Shown here: positions 9,185 through 18,221 of the stretch, piece by piece
Numbering within the stretch: the stretch's first letter is position 1
How the letters are laid out: each line of letters opens with the position of its first letter
Assembly: GCA_902535625.1 (NCBI GenBank)
Contig: CACAUA010000004.1
Span: 1 to 60,563, forward strand
DNA length: 60,563 nt
Source: an uncultured Pelagibacteraceae bacterium
Lineage (GTDB): Bacteria; Pseudomonadota; Alphaproteobacteria; Pelagibacterales; Pelagibacteraceae
Reading direction: 5' to 3'
Notes under the pieces: generated by a model
What the model was told of the DNA's origin: nothing
Seen by the model: the letters and a program-made list of their open reading frames with translations, nothing else
Database searches by the model: none
Translations under genes and position numbers: made by a program

Positions 9185-11854
9185 ATGAAACCAGGAGACA
9201 AAAACTCGTTCAATTCGTTAACTAAAATTTCAGTTAACGGCAAAAGTTACAATTTTTACTCACTAAAAGAGGCTGAGAAAAATGGTTTAGCAGGTATATC
9301 AAAGCTTCCAAAATCATTGAAAGTCTTACTTGAGAATTTGTTAAGATTTGAAGACGATATAACAGTTAATAAAAATCAAATAGAAGCTATTAAAGATTGG
9401 TTAAAATCTAAAAGTTCTAATACAGAAATTGCATATAGGCCTGCGAGAGTTTTACTTCAAGATTATACCGGAATTCCTGCGGTTGCAGATTTAGCTGCAA
9501 TGAGAGAGGCTGTAAAAGAAAAAAATAAAGATCCAAGCACTATCAATCCATTATCATCAGTTGATTTGGTAATTGATCACTCTGTACAAGTAGATAAATT
9601 TGCAAATAAAAATTCATTAAAAGAAAATGTTGATATTGAATTTAATCGGAATGCTGAAAGATATTCTTTTCTCAAATGGGGGCAACAAGCATTCAATAAT
9701 TTTAGAATAGTTCCACCGGGAACTGGAATATGTCATCAAGTTAATTTGGAATACCTTTCAAAAGTTGTTTGGAATGAAAAATATAAAGGTGAAGAATATA
9801 TATTTCCAGATACTTTAGTTGGAACAGATAGTCATACAACTATGGTAAACGGCCTATCGGTTTTGGGCTGGGGCGTAGGAGGAATTGAAGCTGAAGCTGG
9901 AATGTTAGGTCAACCTATTTCGATGTTAATACCTGAAGTTATTGGGTTCGAAATGAAATCAAAAATGCCAGAAGGTACAACAGCAACTGACCTTGTTTTA
10001 ACTGTAGTTAAAATGTTAAGAGATAAAGGAGTTGTGGGAAAGTTTGTCGAATTCTATGGTGAAGGACTAAAAAATCTAACTTTAGCAGATAGAGCTACTA
10101 TAGCAAATATGGCACCTGAGTATGGTGCAACTTGTGGTTTTTTCCCAATAGATGACGAGACTTTAAAATATTTAAAATTCTCAGGAAGAGATGATCAAAA
10201 TGTTGAAATTGTAAAACAGTATGCTCAAGAACAAGGACTTTGGGCAAGTTTAGATGTAGAATTTACAGACACTCTATCTTTAGATATGTCAACTGTAGTG
10301 CCGACTATTTCAGGACCAAAACGTCCCCAAGATAAAGTTTTGCTAACTAATGCATCATCAAATTTTAAAAAAGTGTTTTCAGAAGTTACTAAAAAAGAAG
10401 AACCAAATATTTATAATGTTGAAAAAGAAGAATTTAAAATAACTGATGGTGATGTTTTAATTGCCGCAATCACTTCTTGCACTAATACTTCTAATCCAAG
10501 TGTACTAATTGGAGCAGGTTTACTTGCAAAAAATGCAATTGCAAAAGGTTTAATGACTAAGCCCTGGGTGAAAACATCTTTAGCACCTGGATCTCAAGTA
10601 GTTACAGATTATCTAGAAAAAGCTGGGCTAAATATTTATTTAGATAAGTTAGGATTTAATTTAGTTGGTTATGGATGCACTACTTGTATTGGTAATTCAG
10701 GTCCATTAGCTGATAACATATCAGACTCCATAAAAAATAATAATATTTATGCTGTTTCAGTTTTATCTGGAAACAGAAACTTTGAAGGAAGAATTTCACC
10801 TCTAATAAAAGCAAACTATTTAGCGTCTCCGCCATTAGTTGTTGCTTATGCAATAGCAGGAACTATGAGATTTGATTTGTATAAGGATCCGTTGGGCAAA
10901 GACAAAGATGGTAAAGATGTTTTTTTAAAAGATATATGGCCATCTAACAAAGAAATAGAAGAAACATTGAGAAATTCGTTAAATGCAGAAATGTTTATAA
11001 AAAGATACTCAAATGTTTCTCAAGGACCAGAACAATGGCAAAAAATTAAAACAGAAGAAACCAATATTTATAATTGGGAAGATAATTCAACATATGTAAA
11101 AAAACCTCCATTTTTTGATAATCTTCCTGATAAACCTGAGGGATTTAAAGAAATTAAGGATGCAAGACCACTATTAATATTAGGTGATAGTATTACCACT
11201 GATCATATTTCACCTGCTGGATCAATTCAAAAAGATAGTCCGACTGGAGAATATTTTATGAAACATCAAATACTTCCTAAAGATTATAATTCCTATGGAG
11301 CAAGAAGAGGCAATCATGAGGTTATGATGAGAGGAACTTTTGCTAATATAAGAATTAGAAATGAAATGGCACCTGGTACCGAAGGTGGTTTAACAAAGTT
11401 GTACCCTGAGGAAAAAGTAATGCCAGTATATGATGCGGTTGTTGAATATAAAAAAAGAGGTACCGATTTAGTTGTAATTGGTGGTAAAGAGTATGGAACT
11501 GGTTCTTCAAGAGATTGGGCGGCCAAAGGAACTAAACTTTTAGGTGTAAAAGCTGTTTTTGCAGAAAGTTTTGAGAGAATTCATAGATCAAATCTTATAG
11601 GAATGGGTATACTACCATTACAGTTTAAAGATGGAATAAATAGAACTAATCTAAAATTAAATGGCTCAGAACTATTTTCTATTATTGATTTAGAAAAAGG
11701 TATAGATCCTAGAGATGAAGTTGATGTTGAAATCAAATATGTCTCTGGAGACATCAAGAGAATTAAAATGTTAAGTAGAATAGATACTAAGAACGAATTA
11801 GAGTATTACAAAAATGGTGGAATCTTACAATATGTACTTAGGAACATGATTTAA
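9185..11854 (+). CDS. acnA: Aconitate hydratase A
   Basis: AcnA/IRP-type aconitase of 889 residues that interconverts citrate and isocitrate in the TCA cycle. Signatures include TDSHTTMVNGLSVLGWGVGGIEAE, the iron-sulfur cysteines in AITSCTNTSNPS and GYGCTTCIGNSGPL, and the C-terminal swivel domain (GDSITTDHISPAGSI, GGKEYGTGSSRDWAAKG, SFERIHRSNLIGMG). The start was placed at ATG 9185 (MKPGDKNSF), two bases after the exporter stop; a longer frame from 9122 would add 21 residues inside the exporter gene and is unlikely. It overlaps the YfgM-like gene by one base. Confidence 0.95.
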   Translation: MKPGDKNSFNSLTKISVNGKSYNFYSLKEAEKNGLAGISKLPKSLKVLLENLLRFEDDITVNKNQIEAIKDWLKSKSSNTEIAYRPARVLLQDYTGIPAVADLAAMREAVKEKNKDPSTINPLSSVDLVIDHSVQVDKFANKNSLKENVDIEFNRNAERYSFLKWGQQAFNNFRIVPPGTGICHQVNLEYLSKVVWNEKYKGEEYIFPDTLVGTDSHTTMVNGLSVLGWGVGGIEAEAGMLGQPISMLIPEVIGFEMKSKMPEGTTATDLVLTVVKMLRDKGVVGKFVEFYGEGLKNLTLADRATIANMAPEYGATCGFFPIDDETLKYLKFSGRDDQNVEIVKQYAQEQGLWASLDVEFTDTLSLDMSTVVPTISGPKRPQDKVLLTNASSNFKKVFSEVTKKEEPNIYNVEKEEFKITDGDVLIAAITSCTNTSNPSVLIGAGLLAKNAIAKGLMTKPWVKTSLAPGSQVVTDYLEKAGLNIYLDKLGFNLVGYGCTTCIGNSGPLADNISDSIKNNNIYAVSVLSGNRNFEGRISPLIKANYLASPPLVVAYAIAGTMRFDLYKDPLGKDKDGKDVFLKDIWPSNKEIEETLRNSLNAEMFIKRYSNVSQGPEQWQKIKTEETNIYNWEDNSTYVKKPPFFDNLPDKPEGFKEIKDARPLLILGDSITTDHISPAGSIQKDSPTGEYFMKHQILPKDYNSYGARRGNHEVMMRGTFANIRIRNEMAPGTEGGLTKLYPEEKVMPVYDAVVEYKKRGTDLVVIGGKEYGTGSSRDWAAKGTKLLGVKAVFAESFERIHRSNLIGMGILPLQFKDGINRTNLKLNGSELFSIIDLEKGIDPRDEVDVEIKYVSGDIKRIKMLSRIDTKNELEYYKNGGILQYVLRNMI

Positions 11855-12417
11855 TGGATGAAGATATTGAAATAATAAATACCCAAACACGTAATGAAAA
11901 AATTAAAAACTTTTTCATAAATAACAAAAATTCTTTAATTTCGATATTAGTAATAATTATTTTAGCTTTAATTGGTTATTTTTCTTTTGAAGAATATCAA
12001 TCTAGCAAAAGAGAAAAATTAGCAGATAAATACGACTTAGCTGTAATAAGATATGAAGCTGATAATAAATATAATGTGATCCCAGATCTTAAAGAGGTGA
12101 TTAATGCTAAAGACAAAACATATTCTCCTCTAGCTTTTTATTTTTTGCTAGATAACGATTTGATAAATTCAAAAGATGAAATTAACAATTATTTTGATAT
12201 TTTAATTAATGATATTGGTTTGGATAAAAAGTTCAAAGAACTAACAATCTTTAAAAAAGGCCTATATAATTCAGATTTTTCAGATGAAAATCAATTGTTA
12301 GCTATTTTTAATCCTTTAATTAAATCAGATAGTATATGGAAACCACATAGTCTTTATATTATGGCGGAATATTATTTATCAAAAAAATCAAATGCAAAAA
12401 TCAAAAGAATTTTTTGA
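11854..12417 (+). CDS. YfgM-like membrane-anchored TPR protein, apparently frameshifted at 3' end
   Basis: The frame encodes 187 residues: a short cytoplasmic start, one membrane helix (about residues 26-46) and a helical periplasmic region of the YfgM type, which in other proteobacteria precedes BamB and associates with the Sec translocon. The frame stops at 12417 (ending KIKRIF). From 12401 the +1 frame continues as SKEFFEQIVTLENNNS and on to a stop at 12499, a natural C-terminus for this family. One extra A in the A5 run at 12396-12400 would explain it. Either a real mutation, slippage decoding or a sequence error; the intact gene would be 11854-12499. Confidence 0.75.
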   Translation: MDEDIEIINTQTRNEKIKNFFINNKNSLISILVIIILALIGYFSFEEYQSSKREKLADKYDLAVIRYEADNKYNVIPDLKEVINAKDKTYSPLAFYFLLDNDLINSKDEINNYFDILINDIGLDKKFKELTIFKKGLYNSDFSDENQLLAIFNPLIKSDSIWKPHSLYIMAEYYLSKKSNAKIKRIF

Positions 12418-12499
12418 GCAAATAGTTACTCTTGAAAATAATAACTCTAAAATAAAAACCAAAGCTCAAAAAAGGCTAAGATCTAGTTTCAGTGAGTAG
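12401..12499 (+). other. Out-of-frame C-terminal tail of the YfgM-like gene
   Basis: Thirty-two sense codons plus stop in the +1 frame relative to the upstream 187-residue frame. The encoded peptide is helical, Lys/Glu/Asn-rich and begins SKEFFEQIVTLE. Its stop at 12497-12499 overlaps the GTG start of the BamB-like gene by eight bases, matching the tight overlaps of this gene run. That spacing supports it being part of the original gene. Confidence 0.6.
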
Positions 12500-13760
12500 G
12501 ATACCATTATATTTCGTCTTTTTACTTTTATTATCAAGTTGTGGTCAAAGTGATAAATCTGTAGAAAATACTAATTCTAAAATTTTATTTGAAGAAATTA
12601 AACCAATTCAACAAGAATTAAATCCAAATATAAAAATAAATCTTTCTAAATTAGTTAAAGATAATAGTTTTATAAATAATAATACAAATAATAATGGACA
12701 TATAAACTTTGAGCCGACATTTGAAAAAAAGAAAACATTTAAATTTTCAAAGATTAAACAGTTTAATTCAATCGATACAGATATTTTATTTATCGAAAAT
12801 AATGATCTAATTTATTTTGATAATAAAGGTACGATATTAAGAATTAATGAAAAATTTGAAACTTTATGGGAAGCAAATCATTACTCAAAGAAAGAGAAAA
12901 AACTTAATCCGATATTATATTTAAATTATATAGATAATAAAATTATTGCTACTGATACTCTTTCAAATATTTTTTCATTAAATTTAGATAATGGGGAACT
13001 AAACTGGAAGAAGGACAGTCTATCTCCATTTAATTCAAATATTGCTATAAAAAATGATAAATTTGTTACTGTTGATTTTGATAATGTAATTAGATGTTTC
13101 TCAATAGTAGATGGAAATGAATTATGGAATTTTAAAACAGAAAACACATTCATTAAATCTCAAAAAAAATTATCTGTAATTATTAAAGATGACATTGTTT
13201 ATTCACTTAATAATTTAGGTGATCTTACGGCATTAAATATTAATGATGGGAGTTTAGTTTGGCAAACACCTACGCAGAGCAACGAAATATTCTTAAATGC
13301 ATTTAGTCTAAAAAATTCGGAAATAATTTTAAATAATGAAACAATATATTTTTCAAACAACAAAAATGAGCTATTCTCAATTGACACAAGAACTGGTATA
13401 GTAAAATGGAAACAAACTGTAAATTCCAGTTTAAAGCCTACGATTTCTGAAAATTATATTTTTAATATTTCTGAGGAAGGATATTTATTTGTAATTGATA
13501 CTGAGACTGGAAATATAATCAGGATCACTGATGTTTTCTCAACATTTAAAAAAAGAGAAAAAATTAAACCAGTAGGCTTTGTTATTGCTAAAAATAAAAT
13601 TTATTTGTCTACCGATAATGGACGAATTTTGATTATTAATTTAACTAATTCTGAAACAGAGAAAGTAATTAAATTTAATAATGAAAAAATATCGAGGCCA
13701 TTTATTAATAATGCTAATATTTTTTTAATTAAAAATAATGGAATTATAAGATCAAATTAA
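12492..13760 (+). CDS. bamB: BamB-like outer-membrane assembly lipoprotein (PQQ-repeat beta-propeller)
   Basis: Protein of 422 residues starting at GTG 12492, giving a lipoprotein signal (PLYFVFLLLLSSCGQS) with lipidated cysteine at about residue 17. The rest is a set of PQQ-like beta-propeller blades with repeats such as NGELNWKKDS, DGNELWNFKT, DGSLVWQTPT and TGIVKWKQTV. BamB is an accessory lipoprotein of the BAM machine that inserts outer-membrane beta-barrels. Order after a YfgM-like gene matches the common proteobacterial arrangement, although no der GTPase gene follows here. It overlaps the next gene by one base. Confidence 0.82.
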   Translation: MSRIPLYFVFLLLLSSCGQSDKSVENTNSKILFEEIKPIQQELNPNIKINLSKLVKDNSFINNNTNNNGHINFEPTFEKKKTFKFSKIKQFNSIDTDILFIENNDLIYFDNKGTILRINEKFETLWEANHYSKKEKKLNPILYLNYIDNKIIATDTLSNIFSLNLDNGELNWKKDSLSPFNSNIAIKNDKFVTVDFDNVIRCFSIVDGNELWNFKTENTFIKSQKKLSVIIKDDIVYSLNNLGDLTALNINDGSLVWQTPTQSNEIFLNAFSLKNSEIILNNETIYFSNNKNELFSIDTRTGIVKWKQTVNSSLKPTISENYIFNISEEGYLFVIDTETGNIIRITDVFSTFKKREKIKPVGFVIAKNKIYLSTDNGRILIINLTNSETEKVIKFNNEKISRPFINNANIFLIKNNGIIRSN

Positions 13761-14191
13761 TGTTATTAAAATTTTTAGAAAAAATTGGAAGAAAAAAGGT
13801 AGTTTTAGATAGGGGGCCGTCTCACCCAAAATTTAATGAAGCTAAACCATGGATGAATAGATATTATTTATTATTTAGGAATAGACCAAAATGGTTTCCA
13901 TTTAATATATTAATTCATGAAATGTTGGATGATGATCATGGGGAGGGAGTTCATAATCATCTATTCCCTTATATTACAATAATTTTGAGAGGCGGTTATT
14001 GGGAAACTACTAAAAAAGGTAAATTCTGGAGAAAACCTGGATATATTGGATTTAGATCAGCCAATGCATATCATAGAGTAGACCTTAAGCCAGGAACAAG
14101 GCCAATGACAATTTTTATCTCTGGACCTTTTGGATTAAGAAAAGGACCAAGATCAGAATACGGCATCGATTTTAATTCAAAAAAGAATTAA
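13760..14191 (+). CDS. Cupin-like protein of unknown function
   Basis: Soluble protein of 143 residues. It carries a histidine cluster consistent with a cupin metal site: EGVHNHLFPYITIILRGGYWE around residues 63-83 and a late histidine in ANAYHRVDL (about 114). The pattern HxH with a downstream His and the GxxGF-type turn (PGYIGFRS) suggest a small beta-barrel cupin. I do not know a named family. It sits inside a coupled gene run (one-base overlaps on both sides), so it is expressed with the BamB-like and ZapE-like genes. Confidence 0.65.
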   Translation: MLLKFLEKIGRKKVVLDRGPSHPKFNEAKPWMNRYYLLFRNRPKWFPFNILIHEMLDDDHGEGVHNHLFPYITIILRGGYWETTKKGKFWRKPGYIGFRSANAYHRVDLKPGTRPMTIFISGPFGLRKGPRSEYGIDFNSKKN

Positions 14192-15246
14192 TGCAAAAAA
14201 GTTTTGTTAAAGAGTTTAAACTTTACTGCAAAAAAAAAAATTTAGATGTTAATTCGCATCAGATAAAACTCATAAAAACATTAGAAGAATATTATAAATT
14301 AAACTACAAATCGTTTATCTCAAAAATTTTATCAAAAAAAAATTATAAAAAAGGCTTTTATCTTTATGGAGATGTTGGTGTCGGCAAAACCATGATATTA
14401 GATTTTTTTTTCAACTTAGTTGAAGGTAAAAAATTAAAACTTCACTTCAATGAGTTTATGCTTAATTTTCACGATTTTGCACATCAATCCAAAGATAAAA
14501 ATGATGAAAATAAATTAAGTAAATTTGTAAAAAATTTAAAATCGAAAGCAAAATTAATATATTTTGACGAGTTTCAAGTTACAAATATAGTAGATGCAAT
14601 GATACTTGGAAAATTATTTGATGAAATATTTAAAGAAGATTTAAAAATTATTGTAACTTCTAATATAAAAATAGAAAATTTGTATAAAGATGGGTTGCAA
14701 AGAGATCAATTCAAACCTTTTATAAAAATAATGCAAAAGCAATCATTTGAATATCAATTAAATATAGATGATGATTATAGAAAGTCCGAAGGCAATAAAA
14801 CTCAAAGATATTACTCACCTTTAAATCAAGAAAACAATTTTAAAATAAATAAATTATTTAGAGTGATGACTAAAGATAAGGTTTTAAAAGAAAAGATTTT
14901 AAACATCAAAGGAAGAAAATTTATTTTAAAAAATTTTTATGATGGAATTGTTCGATTAACTTTTAAAGAAGTATGTGATAAAAATTTAGGATCAGAAGAT
15001 TATATTAAAATAGTAAAAAATTGTCTTTTTATAGTTATGGAAAATGTACCAGCATTTAATGATTTAAATTCAAATCAACAACAAAGATTTATTACTTTTT
15101 TAGATATCGTGTATGATCAAAATATACCTATGGCTATTAGTGCAGAACAAAATATTGATAAACTTACATCATCAAGATTATTGGAAAAACCATTTAAGCG
15201 TACCATTAGCCGATTATATGAACTAACATCTAAAAAGCATTTATGA
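14191..15246 (+). CDS. zapE: AFG1/ZapE-family P-loop ATPase
   Basis: ATPase of 351 residues with a Walker A motif GDVGVGKTM (about residues 59-67) and Walker B LIYFDEFQVTN (about 127-137), the combination typical of the AFG1-like family. ZapE acts at the division ring in gamma-proteobacteria, and mitochondrial AFG1 helps remove respiratory-complex subunits; the role in this organism is not known. Late family features are FLDIVYDQN and a C-terminal SRLLEKPFKRTISRLYEL. It overlaps the YjbQ-like gene by four bases. Confidence 0.85.
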   Translation: MQKSFVKEFKLYCKKKNLDVNSHQIKLIKTLEEYYKLNYKSFISKILSKKNYKKGFYLYGDVGVGKTMILDFFFNLVEGKKLKLHFNEFMLNFHDFAHQSKDKNDENKLSKFVKNLKSKAKLIYFDEFQVTNIVDAMILGKLFDEIFKEDLKIIVTSNIKIENLYKDGLQRDQFKPFIKIMQKQSFEYQLNIDDDYRKSEGNKTQRYYSPLNQENNFKINKLFRVMTKDKVLKEKILNIKGRKFILKNFYDGIVRLTFKEVCDKNLGSEDYIKIVKNCLFIVMENVPAFNDLNSNQQQRFITFLDIVYDQNIPMAISAEQNIDKLTSSRLLEKPFKRTISRLYELTSKKHL

Positions 15247-15662
15247 GACAAGAATTTTTTAATCTTGAACTTAAAACAAATGGTCAAAAATTATATGAAT
15301 TTACCGATCAAACGATAGACTGGATAAATAAAAACAATTTTAATAATGGTATTTTAAATTTAAGCATACAGCACACCAGTGCATCTTTAATTGTTCAAGA
15401 AAATGCTGATCCTGATGTTCAATCAGATTTAATTAATTATTTTGATAAAATTGCTCCAATGGATAATAAATTATATATTCATACAATAGAAGGTAAGGAC
15501 GATATGCCAGCTCATATAAAGTCAGCTTTAACTAACAATCAAATATCCCTTAGTATAAAAAACAAACAACTTTTGTTAGGAACTTGGCAAGGAATTTACC
15601 TTTTCGAGCATAGGTTAGCTTCTACAAAAAGGCTAATTATTCATCATTTTATTGGAGATTAA
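15243..15662 (+). CDS. yjbQ: YjbQ/UPF0047 family protein
   Basis: Protein of 139 residues of the UPF0047 family. It shows the conserved segments NLSIQHTSASLIVQENADP, the DDMPAHIKSAL histidine motif and GTWQGIYLFEHR, all at usual positions and total length. Members have been reported to have weak thiamine-phosphate synthase activity, but the physiological role is unsettled. It ends the aconitase-to-yjbQ gene run and abuts the convergent photolyase with no spacer. Confidence 0.85.
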   Translation: MRQEFFNLELKTNGQKLYEFTDQTIDWINKNNFNNGILNLSIQHTSASLIVQENADPDVQSDLINYFDKIAPMDNKLYIHTIEGKDDMPAHIKSALTNNQISLSIKNKQLLLGTWQGIYLFEHRLASTKRLIIHHFIGD

Positions 15663-17081
15663 TTAATTTTTTAAAGTTTGAAATGCTTTGAGAGCTGCGT
15701 TTCTAGCTTCTTCATGCACGACTAATGGGGACGGGTAGTCCGAACCAATTTTAGTTTTTATAGCTTCCTGATACTTTGTTTCCATCTCCCATGGTTTATG
15801 AATAAATTTACTTGGAACTCTCTCAAGTTCAGGTACCCATTTTTTTACATACAAACCTTGTTTATCAAATTTTTCACCCTGCAATATAGGATTAAAAATT
15901 CTAAAATAAGGGGCTGCATCTGCACCACAGCCAGCAACCCATTGCCATTGTGCAACATTGTTTGCTTCATTAAAATCTAACAAACAATTTCTAAAATGTT
16001 TTTCACCCTCTTTCCAATTAATTCTTAAATGTTTTACAAGAAAAGAACCAACTACCATTCTAATTCTATTATGCATCCAACCTGTTTCATAAAGTTGTCT
16101 CATCCCAGCATCAACAATTGGGTATCCAGTCATACCATTTTTCCAAGCTTTCAAATTTTTTGCATTTTTATCCCATGGAAATTTATCAAATTCTTTTCTT
16201 AAATTACCTTTTAGCATTTCAGGGAAATAATTAATTAAACTATGTGAAAATTCTCTCCAGCCTAATTCATTTAGATATTTTTTAACACTAATATTTTTTG
16301 ATTTATGTTTATAACATTTGTCCCAAATGTTACCTACATGTATTTGTCCATTTCTAATGAATGGCGAAAGTTTTGACGAACCATTTATGGCTGGATAATC
16401 TCTATCAACTCCATATTTTAACATTCTATTTTCAACAAACTCATTTAAATATTTTTCGGATTGTCTTTCTGTTGGGTTCCAATATTTTTCAAATTTTTTA
16501 TACCAATTTTTCTTTGGTAAAATTTGATCTGGAACATTATTATTTTTGAATAATTTTATTTTGCTCTTAACTTTTTTTACCTTTAATGATTTGTTTGGGA
16601 TACTATCTAAGTAAATTTGCTCTCCAACTCTCCAAAATGGACTATAAACTTTATAAGGACTTCCATCATCTTTAGTAACATTGTTATATTCATTAAGAAC
16701 ATTTCCTTTAAAGGATTTTGAGAGTATTTTGTTTTTTTCAAAAATTTTAATGAGATCATTATCTAACTTTAATTGAGATGGCTCATATATTTTATTCCAA
16801 AATATAGAAATTTCTTGTTTATCTTTGATTTTACTAAAAAAAGTTATCTCATCAGAAAATACTAATTCTAATTCAATATTATATTTAATTAATTCATCTT
16901 TAAAATTTATTAATGATTTACTTACCCACCATTTTTGTGCTTCTCTAATATCATCAAAATTTTCCTTGTTATAAATATATAATGCTGTGACAGTATCGTA
17001 ATTATTTGTTGCATAAGATAATGCAGAATTATTTTTTATTCTAAAATCGTCTCTAATCCAAACAACAGCTTTTTTTGACAT
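15663..17081 (-). CDS. phrB: Deoxyribodipyrimidine photolyase
   Basis: Cryptochrome/photolyase family protein of 472 residues. The N-terminal antenna domain starts AVVWIRDDFRI, and the C-terminal FAD domain shows LNELGWREFSHSL, WKNGMTGYPIVDAGMRQLYETGWMHNRIRMV and NEANNVAQWQWVAGCGADAAPYFRIFNP, the conserved flavin and substrate region of class I CPD photolyases. It repairs UV-induced pyrimidine dimers using light, apt for a surface-ocean bacterium. It lies five bases downstream of the PLP-lyase gene and may share its transcript. Confidence 0.92.
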   Translation of the reverse strand: MSKKAVVWIRDDFRIKNNSALSYATNNYDTVTALYIYNKENFDDIREAQKWWVSKSLINFKDELIKYNIELELVFSDEITFFSKIKDKQEISIFWNKIYEPSQLKLDNDLIKIFEKNKILSKSFKGNVLNEYNNVTKDDGSPYKVYSPFWRVGEQIYLDSIPNKSLKVKKVKSKIKLFKNNNVPDQILPKKNWYKKFEKYWNPTERQSEKYLNEFVENRMLKYGVDRDYPAINGSSKLSPFIRNGQIHVGNIWDKCYKHKSKNISVKKYLNELGWREFSHSLINYFPEMLKGNLRKEFDKFPWDKNAKNLKAWKNGMTGYPIVDAGMRQLYETGWMHNRIRMVVGSFLVKHLRINWKEGEKHFRNCLLDFNEANNVAQWQWVAGCGADAAPYFRIFNPILQGEKFDKQGLYVKKWVPELERVPSKFIHKPWEMETKYQEAIKTKIGSDYPSPLVVHEEARNAALKAFQTLKN

Positions 17082-17086
17082 ATACT

Positions 17087-18220
17087 TTACTTTCTGCCTT
17101 TAGATAGCAATTGTTTGTAAAGTTTTACATCTGCATTACCTTCGCATCCAATAACTAAAACATTAGATTTTTCGTTAAGATTTATTAATTTCTTTGTTTT
17201 AGGATTATTACAGAGACTAATAAGACTGATAATTCCTGGTGTAGCACATTCACCACCTATTATTGATCTTTTACTCAGTTTCTTGTCTTTTAGCATTGCA
17301 ACAGTTTTAGAAACCTTTGAGTCGTTTACAGTTATACAACAATCACTAGCCTTTTTTAATACATGCCATGGTATGAGAGACATTTCATTGCATGACATAC
17401 CACCCATTATACTTTCTTTTTTTATTTTAATTTTTTTTAATCTTTTGCTTTTTATACTTTGAAGTACACAATCAGCTCCATCAGGTTCAACTATTATTAT
17501 TTTAGGAATTCTCTTGAAATATTTTGCAACTCCTGCAACTACGCCTGCTGCCATGCCACCGACGCCAGCTTGAAGGAATATATGTGTAATATAATGCGTA
17601 GTTTGTTTTGAAATTTCTTTAATCATTATTGAATAACCAGCCATAGTTAACAAGGGAACATAACTATAATTCTTCGTAGATACATCTTGAACAATATTCC
17701 AATTATTCTTTTTTGATAGTTTTTTACACTCGTTTAATGAGTTTTCGTAATTACCTTTAACTCTAATTACATCAGCTCCGAATTTTTCAATTTCTTTTAC
17801 TCTCGCTTCACTTACATATTGACTAACAAAAATTTTACATTGCAAACCCAATCTTTGAGCGCCCCAAGCAACTGATCTACCATGATTTCCAGCTGTTGCA
17901 GATGATATTATTATATTTTTTTTTCTTTTAGATATTTTTTCTACAGCATATGCTCCACCTAAAGCTTTAAATGATTTTAAATGAAATCTTTTTGACTCAT
18001 CTTTATAAAAAATATTGTTAAGTTTTAAATTTTTGTTTAGTTTCTCTAATTTTAATAGTGGTGTTTTTTTATAGTTTTTCCACTTAGATATAGAATTAAA
18101 CGCATCAGCGATTATTTTTGACGAAATAATATTTAAAATATAGTTTCGATTAAAACTATAGTTTTTATTCGATAAAAATCTTGTATATTTCCATTTTCTA
18201 TAACTATCAAAGCTTTTCAC
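17087..18220 (-). CDS. Diaminopropionate ammonia-lyase-like PLP enzyme
   Basis: Fold-type II PLP enzyme of 377 residues. The Schiff-base lysine lies in HLKSFKALGGAYA (about residue 83), the phosphate/substrate loop is SATAGNHGRSVAWGAQRLG, and the glycine-rich loop is LQAGVGGMAAGV. The C-terminal segment VIGCEGNADVKLYK resembles the STEGDTDVKHY segment of DpaL/YgeX, which converts 2,3-diaminopropionate to pyruvate and ammonia. Other beta-elimination substrates are possible. It is separated by one base from the GlnT-type synthetase upstream, so ammonia release and ammonia assimilation or amidation are co-expressed. Confidence 0.72.
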   Translation of the reverse strand: MKSFDSYRKWKYTRFLSNKNYSFNRNYILNIISSKIIADAFNSISKWKNYKKTPLLKLEKLNKNLKLNNIFYKDESKRFHLKSFKALGGAYAVEKISKRKKNIIISSATAGNHGRSVAWGAQRLGLQCKIFVSQYVSEARVKEIEKFGADVIRVKGNYENSLNECKKLSKKNNWNIVQDVSTKNYSYVPLLTMAGYSIMIKEISKQTTHYITHIFLQAGVGGMAAGVVAGVAKYFKRIPKIIIVEPDGADCVLQSIKSKRLKKIKIKKESIMGGMSCNEMSLIPWHVLKKASDCCITVNDSKVSKTVAMLKDKKLSKRSIIGGECATPGIISLISLCNNPKTKKLINLNEKSNVLVIGCEGNADVKLYKQLLSKGRK

Positions 18221-18221
18221 T

